This document shows positions 56,101 through 60,829 of a DNA stretch of 64,000 nt, piece after piece (the stretch's first letter is position 1; each line of letters opens with the position of its first letter). The position numbers were made by a program, and so were the translations under genes. Origin of the DNA: Mactra quadrangularis (lineage: Eukaryota; Mollusca; Bivalvia; Venerida; Mactridae); assembly GCA_025267735.1 (NCBI GenBank), contig CM046300.1, positions 36,403,322 through 36,467,321 of the forward strand, written 5' to 3'. The notes under the pieces are model-generated. The model searched no databases. It had not been told where the DNA came from and saw only the letters and a list, made by a program, of their open reading frames with translations.

Positions 56101-59100
56101 TAGTAAAAACTTCATAACCATGAGATCTATCATTTAAGCACAAAAGCAAACAAAGCGAGCCCAAGAAAAATTGCTTCACATAATCTTCTTAACCAAAGAG
56201 CTCTTACTTTTTCACATTAAACTTTCTACACAATCAGCAAGGTGTTTTTTTCGGTCAAAAAGTGTAACAGTGGCTTTTCTTTGCCTTAGTTGTGTTTTTT
56301 AACAAGATCAGAGTGTTTCTTGAAGTTCTTTTTATGACAGTTAACTGTTTACAACACAATATTTTCAAATCATGCAAAATTGTCATACAATCTTATTTTC
56401 ACAGTTTTAGAAGATTATCATGAATGCTAAAAATCACTATTTGAAAGACAGGGATCAAAGCATTAAATGTAGAAAAGAATCACTAGGCCATTAACAGTTA
56501 CAAAGCAGCAAGATGATAAAACCATTCTTGTATGATTTTATCTCAGAAACCTTATAAGGAACCCTCATATATTGTAGACTGGTAATACAAAGAAGCCATA
56601 CTATAGTCCCTTTAAAAGAGTCACATATTATAATTCATTTATCATAGAGATTCAGAATAAAATCATTTTATATTCATTTATAGTACATAGAGTCACTTTT
56701 GTTGGAATATGTATGACAGTCATAGACTTTAAGTTTTATGAGCAACAGATCAATTTGTTTTATTTTATAGATTTGAAACTAATAATCAACTTGTCTGATT
56801 ACATGAAATACATTTTATGCTTAATTTTCACAAGCCTGAATCAATTTTCACAGGTCCCCTGGCTTCAGACTAGTGGCAAACATTGTTTAAGTCAGGGTTT
56901 TACATTGCACTCAACTTTTAAGGGTCCAATGGACGCAGGTCCTGTGAAAATAGGAGTCCAATGAGCAAATTTGGGAGTCCAACAGATTTGCTCACACTTT
57001 TTTTCTTTATATAAATGGCAGCAATATAAAGATACAAATAAATAGTCAATGTAATTCAAATTAAGATAAACTATGACTTGAAACATGTGACTAGACAGAA
57101 ATAATTTCATTCATCTAGGTGTTTGGTTTTTCAACTGTGTGCCATTGATTACAAGAAAGATACCATGTCAATGATACATGCGAAGTTATGATATCATTTT
57201 CAGTATTTAATCAAGTTTTAGATTGATGAATATGACATTATATGCTTTTAACTTTACCAGAACAAATTTTGTTGGAAAGAAAGAAAATATCGGTTATTTG
57301 TTACAACTACGCAAGAGCGAAAACAAGCTCTTATGTTTGAATTTGTCATTTCATGAGGCATTGTATGCTAAATTAAGACAATCCTATTTGCAAAATAATC
57401 AGCTAATTATATTACTAACGTATATATATAAGAATGTTTCTTTCAAATTTGCGATAGCGTGGGTCGCGAAAATATATGACATTTGTCCCAATGATGAAAG
57501 GGATTCATTTTTACGAAAAATTATTCTAAATTTTAAATAAAAACATTGTTCAAATGTAAAATGATACATGTTAAAACAGTTTGCTTTGACGTTTATTTTC
57601 AAGGAATTTTGTAACAAAGCAAATTCGATTTCCTGCGATCGTCGGCCATTATATGCTTGACAACTAAAGTCAACAATTAAAATACTAGGCCACACTTGTT
57701 TTTAAAATAATTCAAAATAACAATTAATTAAATTGGACTATAAGCTTTCACAATGAGTCTTAGCAATTATGACATTGTTACATAATTAAACATCGACAAA
57801 GTGTGAAAAATTCCGACAAACATCTTAACATAAATTGTTACATTCCGTACGAAACTGCTTATACCTATGTTTGTCATCAAACAATAGATTAATATTGATT
57901 TTAATTGCAGCAAACAATTAAAGAATTAACTTCTTGGGTGTACATAACAATTTGTAATGTAATAAGTCAAGATTTCTTATTGAAATTAATATTATATACA
58001 CCCAAATATGCATGGCATATAGCACCAAATTTTTAACGCAACAAATGAGGACTATCATTAATTCGAAAACGTTATGTTCTCGCCGAATATACGACAACTC
58101 TGCTCGACGATTTGTACCGTTGTGTACATATATCTATAATTGCCACGAAGTTACTCAGAGGTAAAAGCATTTTTAATAAATGAAGAATGAAATGACTTGT
58201 ACGGCCGGACTTTAAAATGTACGACCCGAACAGCTGATTTCGCTACCTATGATTCAGACACATTTTGTGCGTCCACATGGACGCAGCCTTCAATTTTTAT
58301 GCGTACAACTTGGTGATTTATGCGTATATGGACGCGGATTCCTGCGTCCCGTAAAACCCTGTTAAGTGCTTAAATAAGAGAAGACAGGTGGCTGTTATTG
58401 AAAGGTGACTATTCTATGAAGGTACCATAGCTGTTCAAGGACATTAACTGTTCAATGACATTTTACTCTAATATCAGTTAACCTCATTAAACATTATAAT
58501 AGTAACATTAATAACATGTAGGCCTACAGGGTAGGGTCAATTTATTTATTTATATAATTATAAGTATGTAACAGTATAAATCATGTTTTTATTCTCAATC
58601 ATGAATTTTCAGGCTTTAAATAGAAAATTTTTCTAGATTTTTAACCTCAATTCCTTCCTTTCAAACTAATTTTCAGAGTGATAATTTTCAAAATTGTGAA
58701 AAAACGATATGTGGGACAATTATTGTAGTATAATCATTTTATGGTTGGTTGGCGGTGAAAGGTATATTTGCCTTCAACCAAATTTTTGATGGCCTGGACA
58801 AGTTGTAAATTTGTTCAACTAATATTGTTTAATTGATTGAATAAGTAGCCTTCAATTTGATGCCTAAAGGGGACCAACAGTCTAGGTGTATACAAATATT
58901 ATATTTATTGAATTGCACAAGACAAAGCCATTAAGGTTTTTATTTGCATGTAACAATTTACTTTTTTGATTATTATTAACAATTATAACAATTATATCAG
59001 AGGATTACCGATTAGATATCAATGTCTCTGATTATATTTTGTACTAACATAGATTCACTTTAATCAACATTAATTCTAATTTCTCTGAGAAGTTGACTAC

Positions 59101-60121
59101 TCTATGTGAAGGCTTACGGTCATTTCTCCACCAAGAAATTTCCCCCCTGGGCATTTCTCCACTTTTTACAAGCAGTCAACTTTTCAGAGAAATTAGCAGT
59201 AATGTTTATAACAAATTAAAGTCATAACCAATCAAACATTTTTATACATAAATAATGATTTTTCATAACCAGTAAATCAGTAAACAAGAAATGAAAAAAT
59301 GTTAGTGATACATGTTCACACATTTCAATGATAATACTGATGAAAACTGTATATATGTAATCTAGTTAGGCAAAATCTAAGTGGAGTGTGCTTTGATTCA
59401 ATTATGAGTCAATTAATATCTTTAAGCATTTAAATTTTAATACCTGGAATTTGTATGCTATGCTTACTCTAAAATATCTGGGAGATAAATCTCAATAATA
59501 CTGAAAAAAACCTTCCAGTGTATGAATTAAGATAACACACAGGTATGCTTGACAAACCCATAGCTGGATAGCTTGACTATATCCACACTGTCTACTTAAT
59601 TAGTCTTTGAATGACAGATAAAATAATTCAATACATAGAATATGAAGTATTTCATAGATAAAATATTTAAGGAGTGACAGTAGGCCTAAAATGTATTTAT
59701 AAAAATTGAATCACTATCTGGTCAATTATACAATATACCGGTAAAAGAAACGATGTCGATGGTACACACGTGCCAGTTAGAACGTACACCAATTTGTGTC
59801 CTAAGTTGACATAACATAGGTGTTAAATTTCAGTACATCACTTTGAGAATATAATTGTATACTTACTACTCCATTTGAAGGATGATATTCCCCGATGTAA
59901 TAATTATCCAACATTTTATAGGCAGCCGGAGAATGTCTGTGTAAATCTAAAGATTTCATAAGTTGCGTAACGTCTTGACCAACATGATCCCGAATCAAAC
60001 TTTTTCCACCTGGGTGTCGGTCAGCGAAGTCAGTAACGTCGTATACCTTGTCTGAATGAAGTATGCACAAACGTTCACCCTTAATCTGGCACCGAAGTGC
60101 CTCCTCATTTAAAACTGACAT
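11121..60121 (-). CDS. FA2H: Fatty acid 2-hydroxylase, six coding exons joined
   Basis: The joined minus-strand exons (60121..59867, 28220..28110, 20832..20577, 19584..19418, 13735..13486, 11176..11121) give 364 residues; human FA2H has 372. Seen: an N-terminal cytochrome b5 domain (about 8-82) with heme ligands H36 (HPGG) and H63 (HRHS); an Asn-Gly linker (86-122); the family signature around 128-148 (VDWSKPILWQVG, then EEWVH); hydrophobic membrane segments near 173-192, 214-233 and 278-312; and the histidine clusters HRWLFH (235-240), HGQHH (258-262), HYYLH (316-320) and HVKHH (336-340), which supply the ten metal-ligand histidines. Known of the family: ER-membrane enzymes that add a 2-hydroxyl to fatty acids destined for ceramides, with electrons delivered through the b5 domain. 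The ATG at 60121 is chosen because the frame extends upstream only through a GTG, not another ATG. Intron phases are 0,0,1,0,1. Transcription has not been tested, and a further phase-0 linker exon in the long introns cannot be excluded. Confidence 0.95.
11431..11630 (+). mobile_element. tRNA-Ser-like SINE, family C
   Basis: GCATAGCCGAGTGGTTAAAA (box A) and GGTTCGAATCCCATCC (box B) give a serine-tRNA-like head. The body has TTGAGCAAGAAATTTTATTC and the end is GTCGAGCTAAAATAAAT. Confidence 0.8.
11666..12625 (+). mobile_element. Pearl-like element with five ~161-bp core repeats
   Basis: Left part ACAAGAGCTGTCAGAGGAGA and ATGCTCGACTTAG, then five core units recognised by ACATGAGATGTGGTT at about 11756, 11917, 12078, 12239 and 12425 (steps of 161, 161, 161 and 186). 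A (GGACGC)n microsatellite follows (12541-12575), then a right part ending GTCGAGCTAAAA. This left arm, core repeats, microsatellite, right arm order is that of bivalve pearl elements, considered non-autonomous Helitron relatives. The naming is inference. Confidence 0.75.
13278..13409. repeat. Hairpin-forming inverted repeat downstream of exon 5
   Basis: CTCAACTGTCAAA and GAATAATTTCA on the left are mirrored at 13377-13409. It lies about 77 bp into intron 5 from the donor. Confidence 0.7.
13486..13735 (-). CDS. FA2H: FA2H exon 5: last two histidine boxes
   Basis: The exon encodes residues 264-346 plus the first base of codon 347. It begins CPMDKTRLVFP, matching the conserved RLVFP segment of the family. 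A long hydrophobic region (about 278-312) follows, then HYYLHHG (H316, H320) and HVKHHF (H336, H339, H340), the remaining metal ligands. Between the two boxes the chain looks one residue shorter than in human FA2H. The acceptor is TTACATTTCAG and the donor GTAACA, phase 1. A strong 102-bp hairpin sits about 50-150 bp upstream of the acceptor, and a weaker one starts about 77 bp past the donor. Confidence 0.95.
13785..13886. repeat. 102-bp hairpin next to the exon 5 acceptor
   Basis: The arms are about 44 bp (starting CATTGG, containing TATTGCTATGTAT and GCTTTGTGC) with about four differences, and the loop is 13 nt. On the transcribed strand it lies some 50-150 nt upstream of the exon 5 acceptor. 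It may be a small foldback element or a structured intronic RNA. Confidence 0.85.
13953..14030. repeat. CAG/CAT triplet microsatellite
   Basis: Runs of CAGCAG and a (CAT)n stretch. The open frame across it (13944-14168) is a by-product of the triplet repeat. Confidence 0.9.
14872..14936. repeat. Hairpin family H2, partial copy
   Basis: One arm (CAGTCTTGCCGGCAACCCTC), the loop (ATTAAAGAGCAGG) and the start of the other arm are present. It is the reverse orientation of the 38165 copy. Confidence 0.65.
15053..15124. repeat. Palindrome family H1, copy 3 (reverse orientation)
   Basis: AGGTTTAGCACAAAACAGTT opens it. The loop CACTCTTTTCTTACATTGAG is the complement of that in copies 1 and 2, so it is inserted the other way round. 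Confidence 0.8.
15393..15597 (-). mobile_element. Probable SINE, family F
   Basis: The minus strand begins with a box-B-like GGTCATGTGTTCAAGTCC and continues with a body (TCTGAGATATATGGCAGTTG, GGAATGGGCAGTTAGATG). A 62-codon open frame across it is probably chance. Box A is not clear. Confidence 0.5.
15662..16970. mobile_element. 1.3-kb foldback element with very long inverted arms
   Basis: Starting at GGTGGGTCGGTACC and ending in its complement, the element is almost entirely two inverted arms of roughly 580 bp around a short centre (about 16245-16385). TTAA flanks both sides (15658-15661, 16971-16974). Mirror-image short frames (15878-16075 plus, 16754-16533 minus) arise because the arms are near-identical; they have no known domain. 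TTAA suggests a piggyBac- or Kolobok-type integration, undecided. Confidence 0.85.
19078..19353 (-). mobile_element. SINE family A copy next to FA2H exon 4
   Basis: The minus strand shows a well-kept tRNA-like head (GCGCAGTTGGTAGCACG, GGTTCAAATCCCACC) and the family A body. It ends 64 bp from the exon 4 donor. Confidence 0.85.
19418..19584 (-). CDS. FA2H: FA2H exon 4: first two histidine boxes
   Basis: The exon completes codon 208 (Lys) and encodes residues 209-263. It carries IEYIVHRWLFH, giving H235 and H240 (HX4H), and HGQHHK, giving H258, H261 and H262. These are metal ligands of the fatty acid hydroxylase fold, and spacing matches animal FA2H. The stretch from 214 to 233 is hydrophobic and probably enters the membrane. 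The acceptor is TTTATATTTCAG; the donor is GTTGGT, the weakest in the gene by eye. A SINE lies about 64 bp downstream of that donor, inside intron 4. Confidence 0.95.
19585..20576 (-). other. FA2H intron 3
   Basis: The intron is 992 bp, phase 1. It contains part of a dispersed element (about 20000-20350) whose end resembles the piggyBac-like terminus found elsewhere in the window. Nothing coding was seen. Confidence 0.85.
20000..20350. mobile_element. Right part of a piggyBac-like dispersed element
   Basis: It shares long blocks with 61089-61424 (GTCATTGAGTGCAGAAAAATGG, CCAGCATTGCCATGGTAACT) and ends CCCAGTGAAGGGTAA, a decayed version of the element terminus. The left terminus was not found. 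Confidence 0.5.
20577..20832 (-). CDS. FA2H: FA2H exon 3: domain junction and first membrane segment
   Basis: The exon encodes residues 123-207 plus one base of codon 208. It opens with DEYQVDWSKPILWQVG, which closely matches the conserved stretch just after the b5 domain in animal FA2H (VDWRKPLLWQVG in human), followed by the conserved EEWVH. The segment around 172-192 (starting WWTVPLFWVPICLFF) is a likely membrane span; an aspartate (D189) sits in it. The acceptor is TATATATTTCAG and the donor GTAAGT, leaving phase 1. A Tc1/mariner-type MITE begins only about 43 bp upstream of this acceptor. Confidence 0.95.
20876..21249. mobile_element. Tc1/mariner-type MITE, 374 bp
   Basis: The ends are inverted CAGYACCCACCAAAAGTTTG and continue GGAGACA. 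TA lies directly outside each end, the Tc1/mariner target. It starts about 43 bp upstream of the exon 3 acceptor, so it supplies the branch-point and upstream region of that splice site or lies just beyond it. Confidence 0.85.
22158..22229. repeat. Palindrome family H1, copy 4 (best preserved)
   Basis: Two 29-bp arms (GCGGGTTTAGCGCAAAACAG, then TCTTAACTC) differ at one position. The loop is about 14 nt. This copy defines the family's full ends. Confidence 0.9.
22329..23210. mobile_element. hAT-like element, 882 bp, 6-bp target duplication
   Basis: The ends are inverted CAGTGTTTTCTCCAG. ATCATA is repeated directly outside (22323-22328, 23211-23216); the match does not extend to 8 bp. A short open frame (22331-22558) inside has no recognisable domain. 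The left subterminal region has GACGCACTG and GGCGCAC blocks like those of the 49611-50995 element. Confidence 0.8.
24912..25202 (+). mobile_element. tRNA-derived SINE, family A, complete copy
   Basis: The tRNA-like head has box A (GGTTAGCGCAGTAAGTAG) and box B (GGTTCGAATC). The body includes CCTTCCATGAAA and GGCCCTGTGGAAGGG, and the 3' part GCGTTAAACCCAGT. A 15-bp target duplication TTGTTCTGAGAGTAA flanks it (24897-24911, 25203-25217), proof of retroposition. Confidence 0.9.
25742..25946 (-). mobile_element. tRNA-derived SINE, family E
   Basis: The minus strand reads ATGGCGTAGTGGTTAGCATG and GCAGGTTCGAAACCTAG, then a body with ATGAGTTGTCGGC and GTAAGTTAGTACTGGTGAT. Confidence 0.75.
26155..26456 (+). 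mobile_element. tRNA-derived SINE, family B
   Basis: Head with AATTAGCTCAGTTGACAG and GGGTTTGATTCCC. The body has CATTCTCCCTCCTACC and GGTTAACAGCTATATCC, and the tail is CGGCGTTAAACCCAACAAA. No target duplication could be fixed. Confidence 0.8.
27483..27629. repeat. Hairpin-forming inverted repeat in intron 2
   Basis: Arms of about 55 bp start TTCAACTGTCA and contain a CCCNNCTG core and an AAATACTCAAT end, with scattered mismatches. The outer TCAACTGTCA is shared with the hairpin at 13278-13409, so the two may be related. Confidence 0.7.
28110..28220 (-). CDS. FA2H: FA2H exon 2: Asn-Gly-rich linker, possible cassette exon
   Basis: The exon encodes 37 residues (86-122), starting VHRHKETNGH and ending SDSPQY, with six Asn-Gly dipeptides. 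It joins the b5 domain to the hydroxylase domain, where FA2H proteins carry a variable linker. The acceptor reads TTATAATTCCAG and the donor GTAAGC, and both ends are phase 0. The frame therefore fits exon 1 and exon 3 exactly, and skipping the exon would also keep frame. Support is splice sites, phase and position; linkers are not conserved enough for homology. The acceptor and first bases of the exon recur three more times upstream in a 51-bp tandem array. In those copies the same frame meets a TAA, so the proximal acceptor at 28220 is the only one that gives an open exon. Confidence 0.75.
28221..28400 (-). repeat. 51-bp tandem array duplicating the exon 2 acceptor
   Basis: Four acceptor-plus-exon-start copies lie head to tail, with acceptor boundaries at 28220, 28271, 28322 and 28373, exactly 51 bp apart. 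Each unit reads on the minus strand as TATAATTCCAG, then GTACACAGAC, then an ACAAATGGTCAT core, then TATATATTTTA. The unit at the real exon differs by one base (T for G on the plus strand) in the part compared. Because 51 is a multiple of three, other frames stay open across the array, but the exon 2 frame meets TAA in each upstream unit. Confidence 0.9.
28740..29286 (-). pseudogene. 3' end of a non-LTR retrotransposon (LINE) reverse transcriptase ORF
   Basis: The minus-strand frame 29170-28955 encodes a C-terminal piece with CLFNCIESEYHFLLVCPKYR and then a PxYYCxWPTxxKFIxLM-like segment and a LAKFIYLAY end. This is the Cys-Cys-Glu-His-Cys pattern typical of the tail of invertebrate LINE polyproteins. 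A second frame (29286-29095) appears to continue it upstream after a frameshift. No RT or endonuclease domain is present, so the copy is 5'-truncated and dead. An AT-rich simple repeat around 28690-28740 lies at its 3' side. Confidence 0.7.
29397..29692. mobile_element. 296-bp MITE with 9-bp target duplication
   Basis: The termini are inverted repeats of about 39 bp with roughly five mismatches, beginning CATTCGGAAC and containing ACCTCGGCGATC. TTAAAATAT occurs directly on both sides (29388-29396 and 29693-29701), a 9-bp target-site duplication. The interior has no transposase. A 9-bp duplication is compatible with Mutator- or Merlin-type transposons; the superfamily is not decided. Confidence 0.85.
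31115..31472 (+). mobile_element. Dispersed element of pearl/Helitron-like type
   Basis: It starts ACAAGAGGGTCCTGAGAACC and ends GTCAGGTGAGCTAAAAA, like the ACAAGAG...GAGCTAAAA ends of the pearl-like copies. There are no core repeats. Confidence 0.5.
32675..32859. repeat. Partial copy of the 40808-41167 MITE
   Basis: It shares CACCCTAAAAATAC-like, GGCAAATTGACATTAAAAAG and GGGGAAATAACTGACTAAAG blocks in the same order. It also ends GTCCC followed by TTATTG. The left terminus was not found. Confidence 0.65.
33743..34037 (-). mobile_element. SINE family A, minus-strand copy
   Basis: Reverse complement of family A, with 3' end CTGGGTTTAATGCC at the left. GAAAAGAAGTA occurs near both ends (33732-33742, 34038-34048), an 11-bp target duplication. 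Confidence 0.85.
35663..35738. repeat. Palindrome family H1, copy 5
   Basis: It starts GCAGACTCAGTGCAAAACAG and ends GCGCTAAGACCGC; several mismatches between arms. Confidence 0.75.
36050..36110. repeat. Palindrome family H1, copy 6 (degenerate)
   Basis: CGGGCTTAGCG, a decayed arm, TTGAGTTATGACCATTTTGT and a lost right end. It belongs to the family by its right arm. Confidence 0.5.
38165..38254. repeat. Hairpin family H2, full copy
   Basis: Arms of about 33-36 bp carry GAGGGTTGTCCGCAAGACTG on the left and the complement on the right, around a loop with GCTCTTTAACGC. Confidence 0.8.
38387..38462. repeat. Palindrome family H1, copy 7 (reverse orientation)
   Basis: GCGGGTTAAGTGCAAAACAG opens it and CGCTAAACCTGCG closes it, with the CTCTTTTCTTATATTGA loop. 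Confidence 0.8.
39012..39085. repeat. Palindrome family H1, copy 8 (reverse orientation)
   Basis: GCGGGTTTAGCGCAAAA and GTGCTAAGCCTGC form the ends. The inner arms are more diverged. Confidence 0.75.
39442..40771. mobile_element. hAT-like element, 1330 bp, 8-bp target duplication
   Basis: The ends are inverted repeats starting CAGGGACCAGGAAAT. ATTACCAC flanks both sides (39434-39441, 40772-40779), an 8-bp duplication as made by hAT transposases. Subterminal ATCGGTCC repeats occur at both ends. Around 39918-39953 a frame reads DDLAWVSKMYDI, resembling a peptide in the 56893-58361 element. No intact transposase is present. Confidence 0.85.
40808..41167. mobile_element. MITE, 360 bp, 3-bp TTA duplication
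   Basis: The ends are inverted GGRACTTTAGTCAGTTAT, with partial similarity continuing for about 100 bp inward. TTA lies on both sides, compatible with PIF/Harbinger. The right half is shared with 32675-32859. Confidence 0.65.
42906..43180 (+). mobile_element. SINE family A, 5'-truncated copy
   Basis: It shares the family A body and GGCGTTAAACCCAGT end, but lacks box A. A 12-bp duplication ATTCTCCTTAAA flanks it (42894-42905, 43181-43192). Confidence 0.85.
43535..43640 (-). mobile_element. SINE family E, internally deleted copy
   Basis: It shares CACCAGTACTAACTTACCC and CCGACAACTCATGTATAG with family E. Box B has been deleted. Confidence 0.65.
45039..45372. mobile_element. Tc1/mariner-type MITE, second copy
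   Basis: The ends match those of the 20876-21249 copy (CAGTACCCACCAAAAGTT, right end CCAAACTTTTGGTGGG) with a few changes. The interior includes an (AT)n run and a CATCCAAGATGGC block. The TA at the left end is displaced by AA, and the right is followed by TATA. Confidence 0.75.
45825..46040 (+). mobile_element. SINE family C, second copy
   Basis: Box B GGTTCGAATCCCATCC, GAGCAAGAAACTTTATCC and the ending AATCAAGCTAAAATGAATTA match the 11431 copy. The head's box A is poorly kept. Confidence 0.75.
47238..47520 (-). mobile_element. SINE family B, minus-strand copy
   Basis: Starts TTGTTGGGTTTAAC and ends with the complement of the tRNA-like head (GGGAATCGAACCTATGACC, ACTGAGCTAGCTG). Confidence 0.8.
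47627..47720. repeat. Dispersed repeat with TTTGTATAGTGCTC block
   Basis: A short (TTA)n run, ACCGCATTTGTATAGTGCTC and AAAAGCGCT resemble a repeat tail common in marine invertebrate genomes. I see only one copy here. Confidence 0.35.
48099..48172. repeat. Palindrome family H1, copy 9 (reverse orientation)
   Basis: GCAGGTTTAGTGCAAAATGG opens it and TTCGCTAAACCCACG closes it around a CTCTTTTCTAAAATTGA loop. Confidence 0.75.
48574..48844. mobile_element. hAT-like MITE, 271 bp
   Basis: The left end is CAGGGGCAGATCC and the right end inverts to GGGTTGATCC, with G-rich stretches just inside. ATGAATAC flanks both sides (48566-48573, 48845-48852), an 8-bp duplication. The right terminus appears to have lost its outermost CAG. 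Confidence 0.7.
49611..50995. mobile_element. hAT-like element, 1385 bp, 6-bp target duplication
   Basis: The ends are inverted CAGGGATCTGCCAAGGAT and CAGGGTTCTGCCAAGGAT. TAGATC flanks both sides (49605-49610, 50996-51001). The right subterminal region is CpG-rich with ACGCAAGGGCGCATCC. No transposase domain was recognised. Confidence 0.8.
51130..51601. repeat. 472-bp repeat, copy 1
   Basis: By eye this is identical, base for base, to 53709-54180 and in the same orientation. Its own ends are inverted repeats GGTTACATACCACTAAAT. Inside are two CCGGAAGTAG boxes, TTAGTCGCGAAAAC and a TATATATAG. It is preceded by TTTA and followed by TTTAAG. It could be a MITE or a terminal repeat of a larger element. 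Confidence 0.85.
51602..53708. other. Sequence between the identical 472-bp repeats
   Basis: There is no recognisable gag, pol or transposase domain. Short open frames (51631-51816 plus; 52736-52530 minus; 53331-53546 plus) match nothing I know. The first contains DVENGCLVLNGACCGAGLS. No tRNA primer-binding site or polypurine tract stood out next to the repeats. Confidence 0.4.
53709..54180. repeat. 472-bp repeat, copy 2
   Basis: The sequence is the same as copy 1, 2107 bp further on. Left flank is CCCTTAAA and right flank TTTATCAC. The pair and the DNA between them (51602-53708) are together flanked by TTTA. Confidence 0.85.
54215..54350 (-). mobile_element. Fragment of a tRNA-derived SINE
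   Basis: The minus strand has GTGGCTGAGTGGTTGCGACG (serine/leucine-like box A) and a TTGGACTTGTAATC stretch. Box B is decayed. Confidence 0.55.
54698..54762. repeat. Palindrome family H1, copy 10 (degenerate)
   Basis: GGTTTAGCACAATTGTAACTC and GTAACAATCATTTTGCATTTAGCCC retain the family pattern with deletions. Confidence 0.6.
55577..56056. mobile_element. hAT-like MITE, 480 bp, inserted in another repeat
   Basis: The ends are TAGGGATG inverted repeats with subterminal blocks rich in ATACCGGTAT and TTGCAATACG. ACAACCAC flanks both sides (55569-55576, 56057-56064), an 8-bp duplication. It sits in sequence (CAGGGGTGGATCCAGG at about 55531) that looks like the end of a second hAT-type repeat. 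Confidence 0.8.
56893..58361. mobile_element. hAT-like element, 1469 bp, 6-bp target duplication
   Basis: The ends are inverted CAGGGTTTTAC. TTAAGT flanks both sides (56887-56892, 58362-58367). Both subterminal regions carry GGACGC and GCGTCC motifs. An open frame of about 100 codons (to 57540) includes FAIAWVAKIYDI; its first in-frame ATG follows a TTG, and no family was recognised. It may be a leftover of a longer ORF. Confidence 0.75.
59071..59200. repeat. Hairpin-forming inverted repeat in intron 1 near exon 1
   Basis: CTAATTTCTCTGAGAAGTTG and its near complement lie about 70 bp apart. The spacer holds repeated CATTTCTCCAC. Confidence 0.65.
59867..60121 (-). CDS. FA2H: FA2H exon 1: cytochrome b5 domain
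   Basis: This exon holds 85 codons, starting MSVLNEEALR. The ATG has an A at -3. It covers the whole cytochrome b5 domain, with the HPGG loop (His36) and HRHS (His63) as the two axial heme ligands and a YYIGEY segment closing the domain. It ends SNGV at a strong donor (GTAAGT, from 59866 downward) in phase 0. The frame stays open past the donor and, upstream, up to a GTG at 60139, so a naive ORF call would be too long at both ends. The first intron that follows is 31.6 kb, leaving the domain far from the rest of the gene. Confidence 0.95.
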
Positions 60122-60350
60122 ATTAAGTCCAAGAATCACTCACGACTCAACCACTACGAACCGATCAAAACAGAAACTGCAAATAACGTATTTGGGTCAA
60201 TGAATAGAGCCTCGTTTTCGTTTCAGCTTTGACTGGTTTATCGATTTTGACGTTAGAACTTCCACTACGCGTCTGTTCGGTCAACAGTGTACCAGACTCA
60301 GGTATAACGCGGTTACACACCAATTAACAATGTTAATTAATTCAAACATT
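60122..60350 (-). promoter_or_regulatory. Probable FA2H 5' UTR and promoter region
   Basis: This is the sequence just upstream of the chosen ATG. It has more CpG dinucleotides than the surrounding introns (GACGTTAG, CTACGCGTCTG, CGGTTACAC). I see no clear TATA box at a sensible distance, which would fit a TATA-less promoter. Its role is inferred from position alone; an upstream non-coding exon is possible. Confidence 0.35.
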
Positions 60351-60829
60351 GATCTAGTTGTGTATTTATATGATGTCGTATGAGGTCAGAAAATATAATT
60401 AATGATGAAACAATAAAGCACATGACAATTAGTGCATACCTATTTTTAGTTCAGTCAGTTATCAACGCTATATCTAAATATGTATAATCTCGTGTAAATG
60501 TACTCAGAGTACTTCTTAAGAAAATTGATATTTTACAGATACATGTAGTTAAGCAATTCTTGTACGCAATGAAAGATATATCACACTGACAGTGGCACTA
60601 ACTTTACTTTCAAAATATTTTATTTATAACAAAAACATATCGGTACATATGAATTCGTTGTTATTACGTAAAATGAAATTCGGAGTTCTCAACCCTTATG
60701 TGAACGACCGGCATGGCTCCGGGTCGAACACACTATACTAATTGATATAAATAAGGTTAATTTCTTAAGAAATAACGTACAGTATTCTATTTTATCGTAT
60801 AATAAGGCATAGGCACGTGCGTGACTTAA

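Larger units (their letters stand above)
28221..59866 (-). other. FA2H intron 1 (31.6 kb)
   Basis: This very long phase-0 intron separates the b5 exon from the rest of the gene. It carries the LINE tail, several MITEs and hAT-like elements, SINEs, palindromes and the 472-bp repeat pair, all listed separately. I checked for an extra linker exon but saw none convincing. Unlabelled AT-rich stretches (for example 29700-31100, 34050-35650, 36110-38160, 41800-42890, 46060-47230, 58370-59070) show no gene. Confidence 0.75.

Noticed and set aside
57223..57540. 105-codon frame as a host gene
   Set aside because: It lies wholly inside a hAT-like element, its first codon is TTG, and no family was recognised. 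Treated as element remnant.
60122..60139. Six-residue N-terminal extension of FA2H
   Set aside because: It relies on a GTG start. The first in-frame ATG is at 60121, with A at -3.
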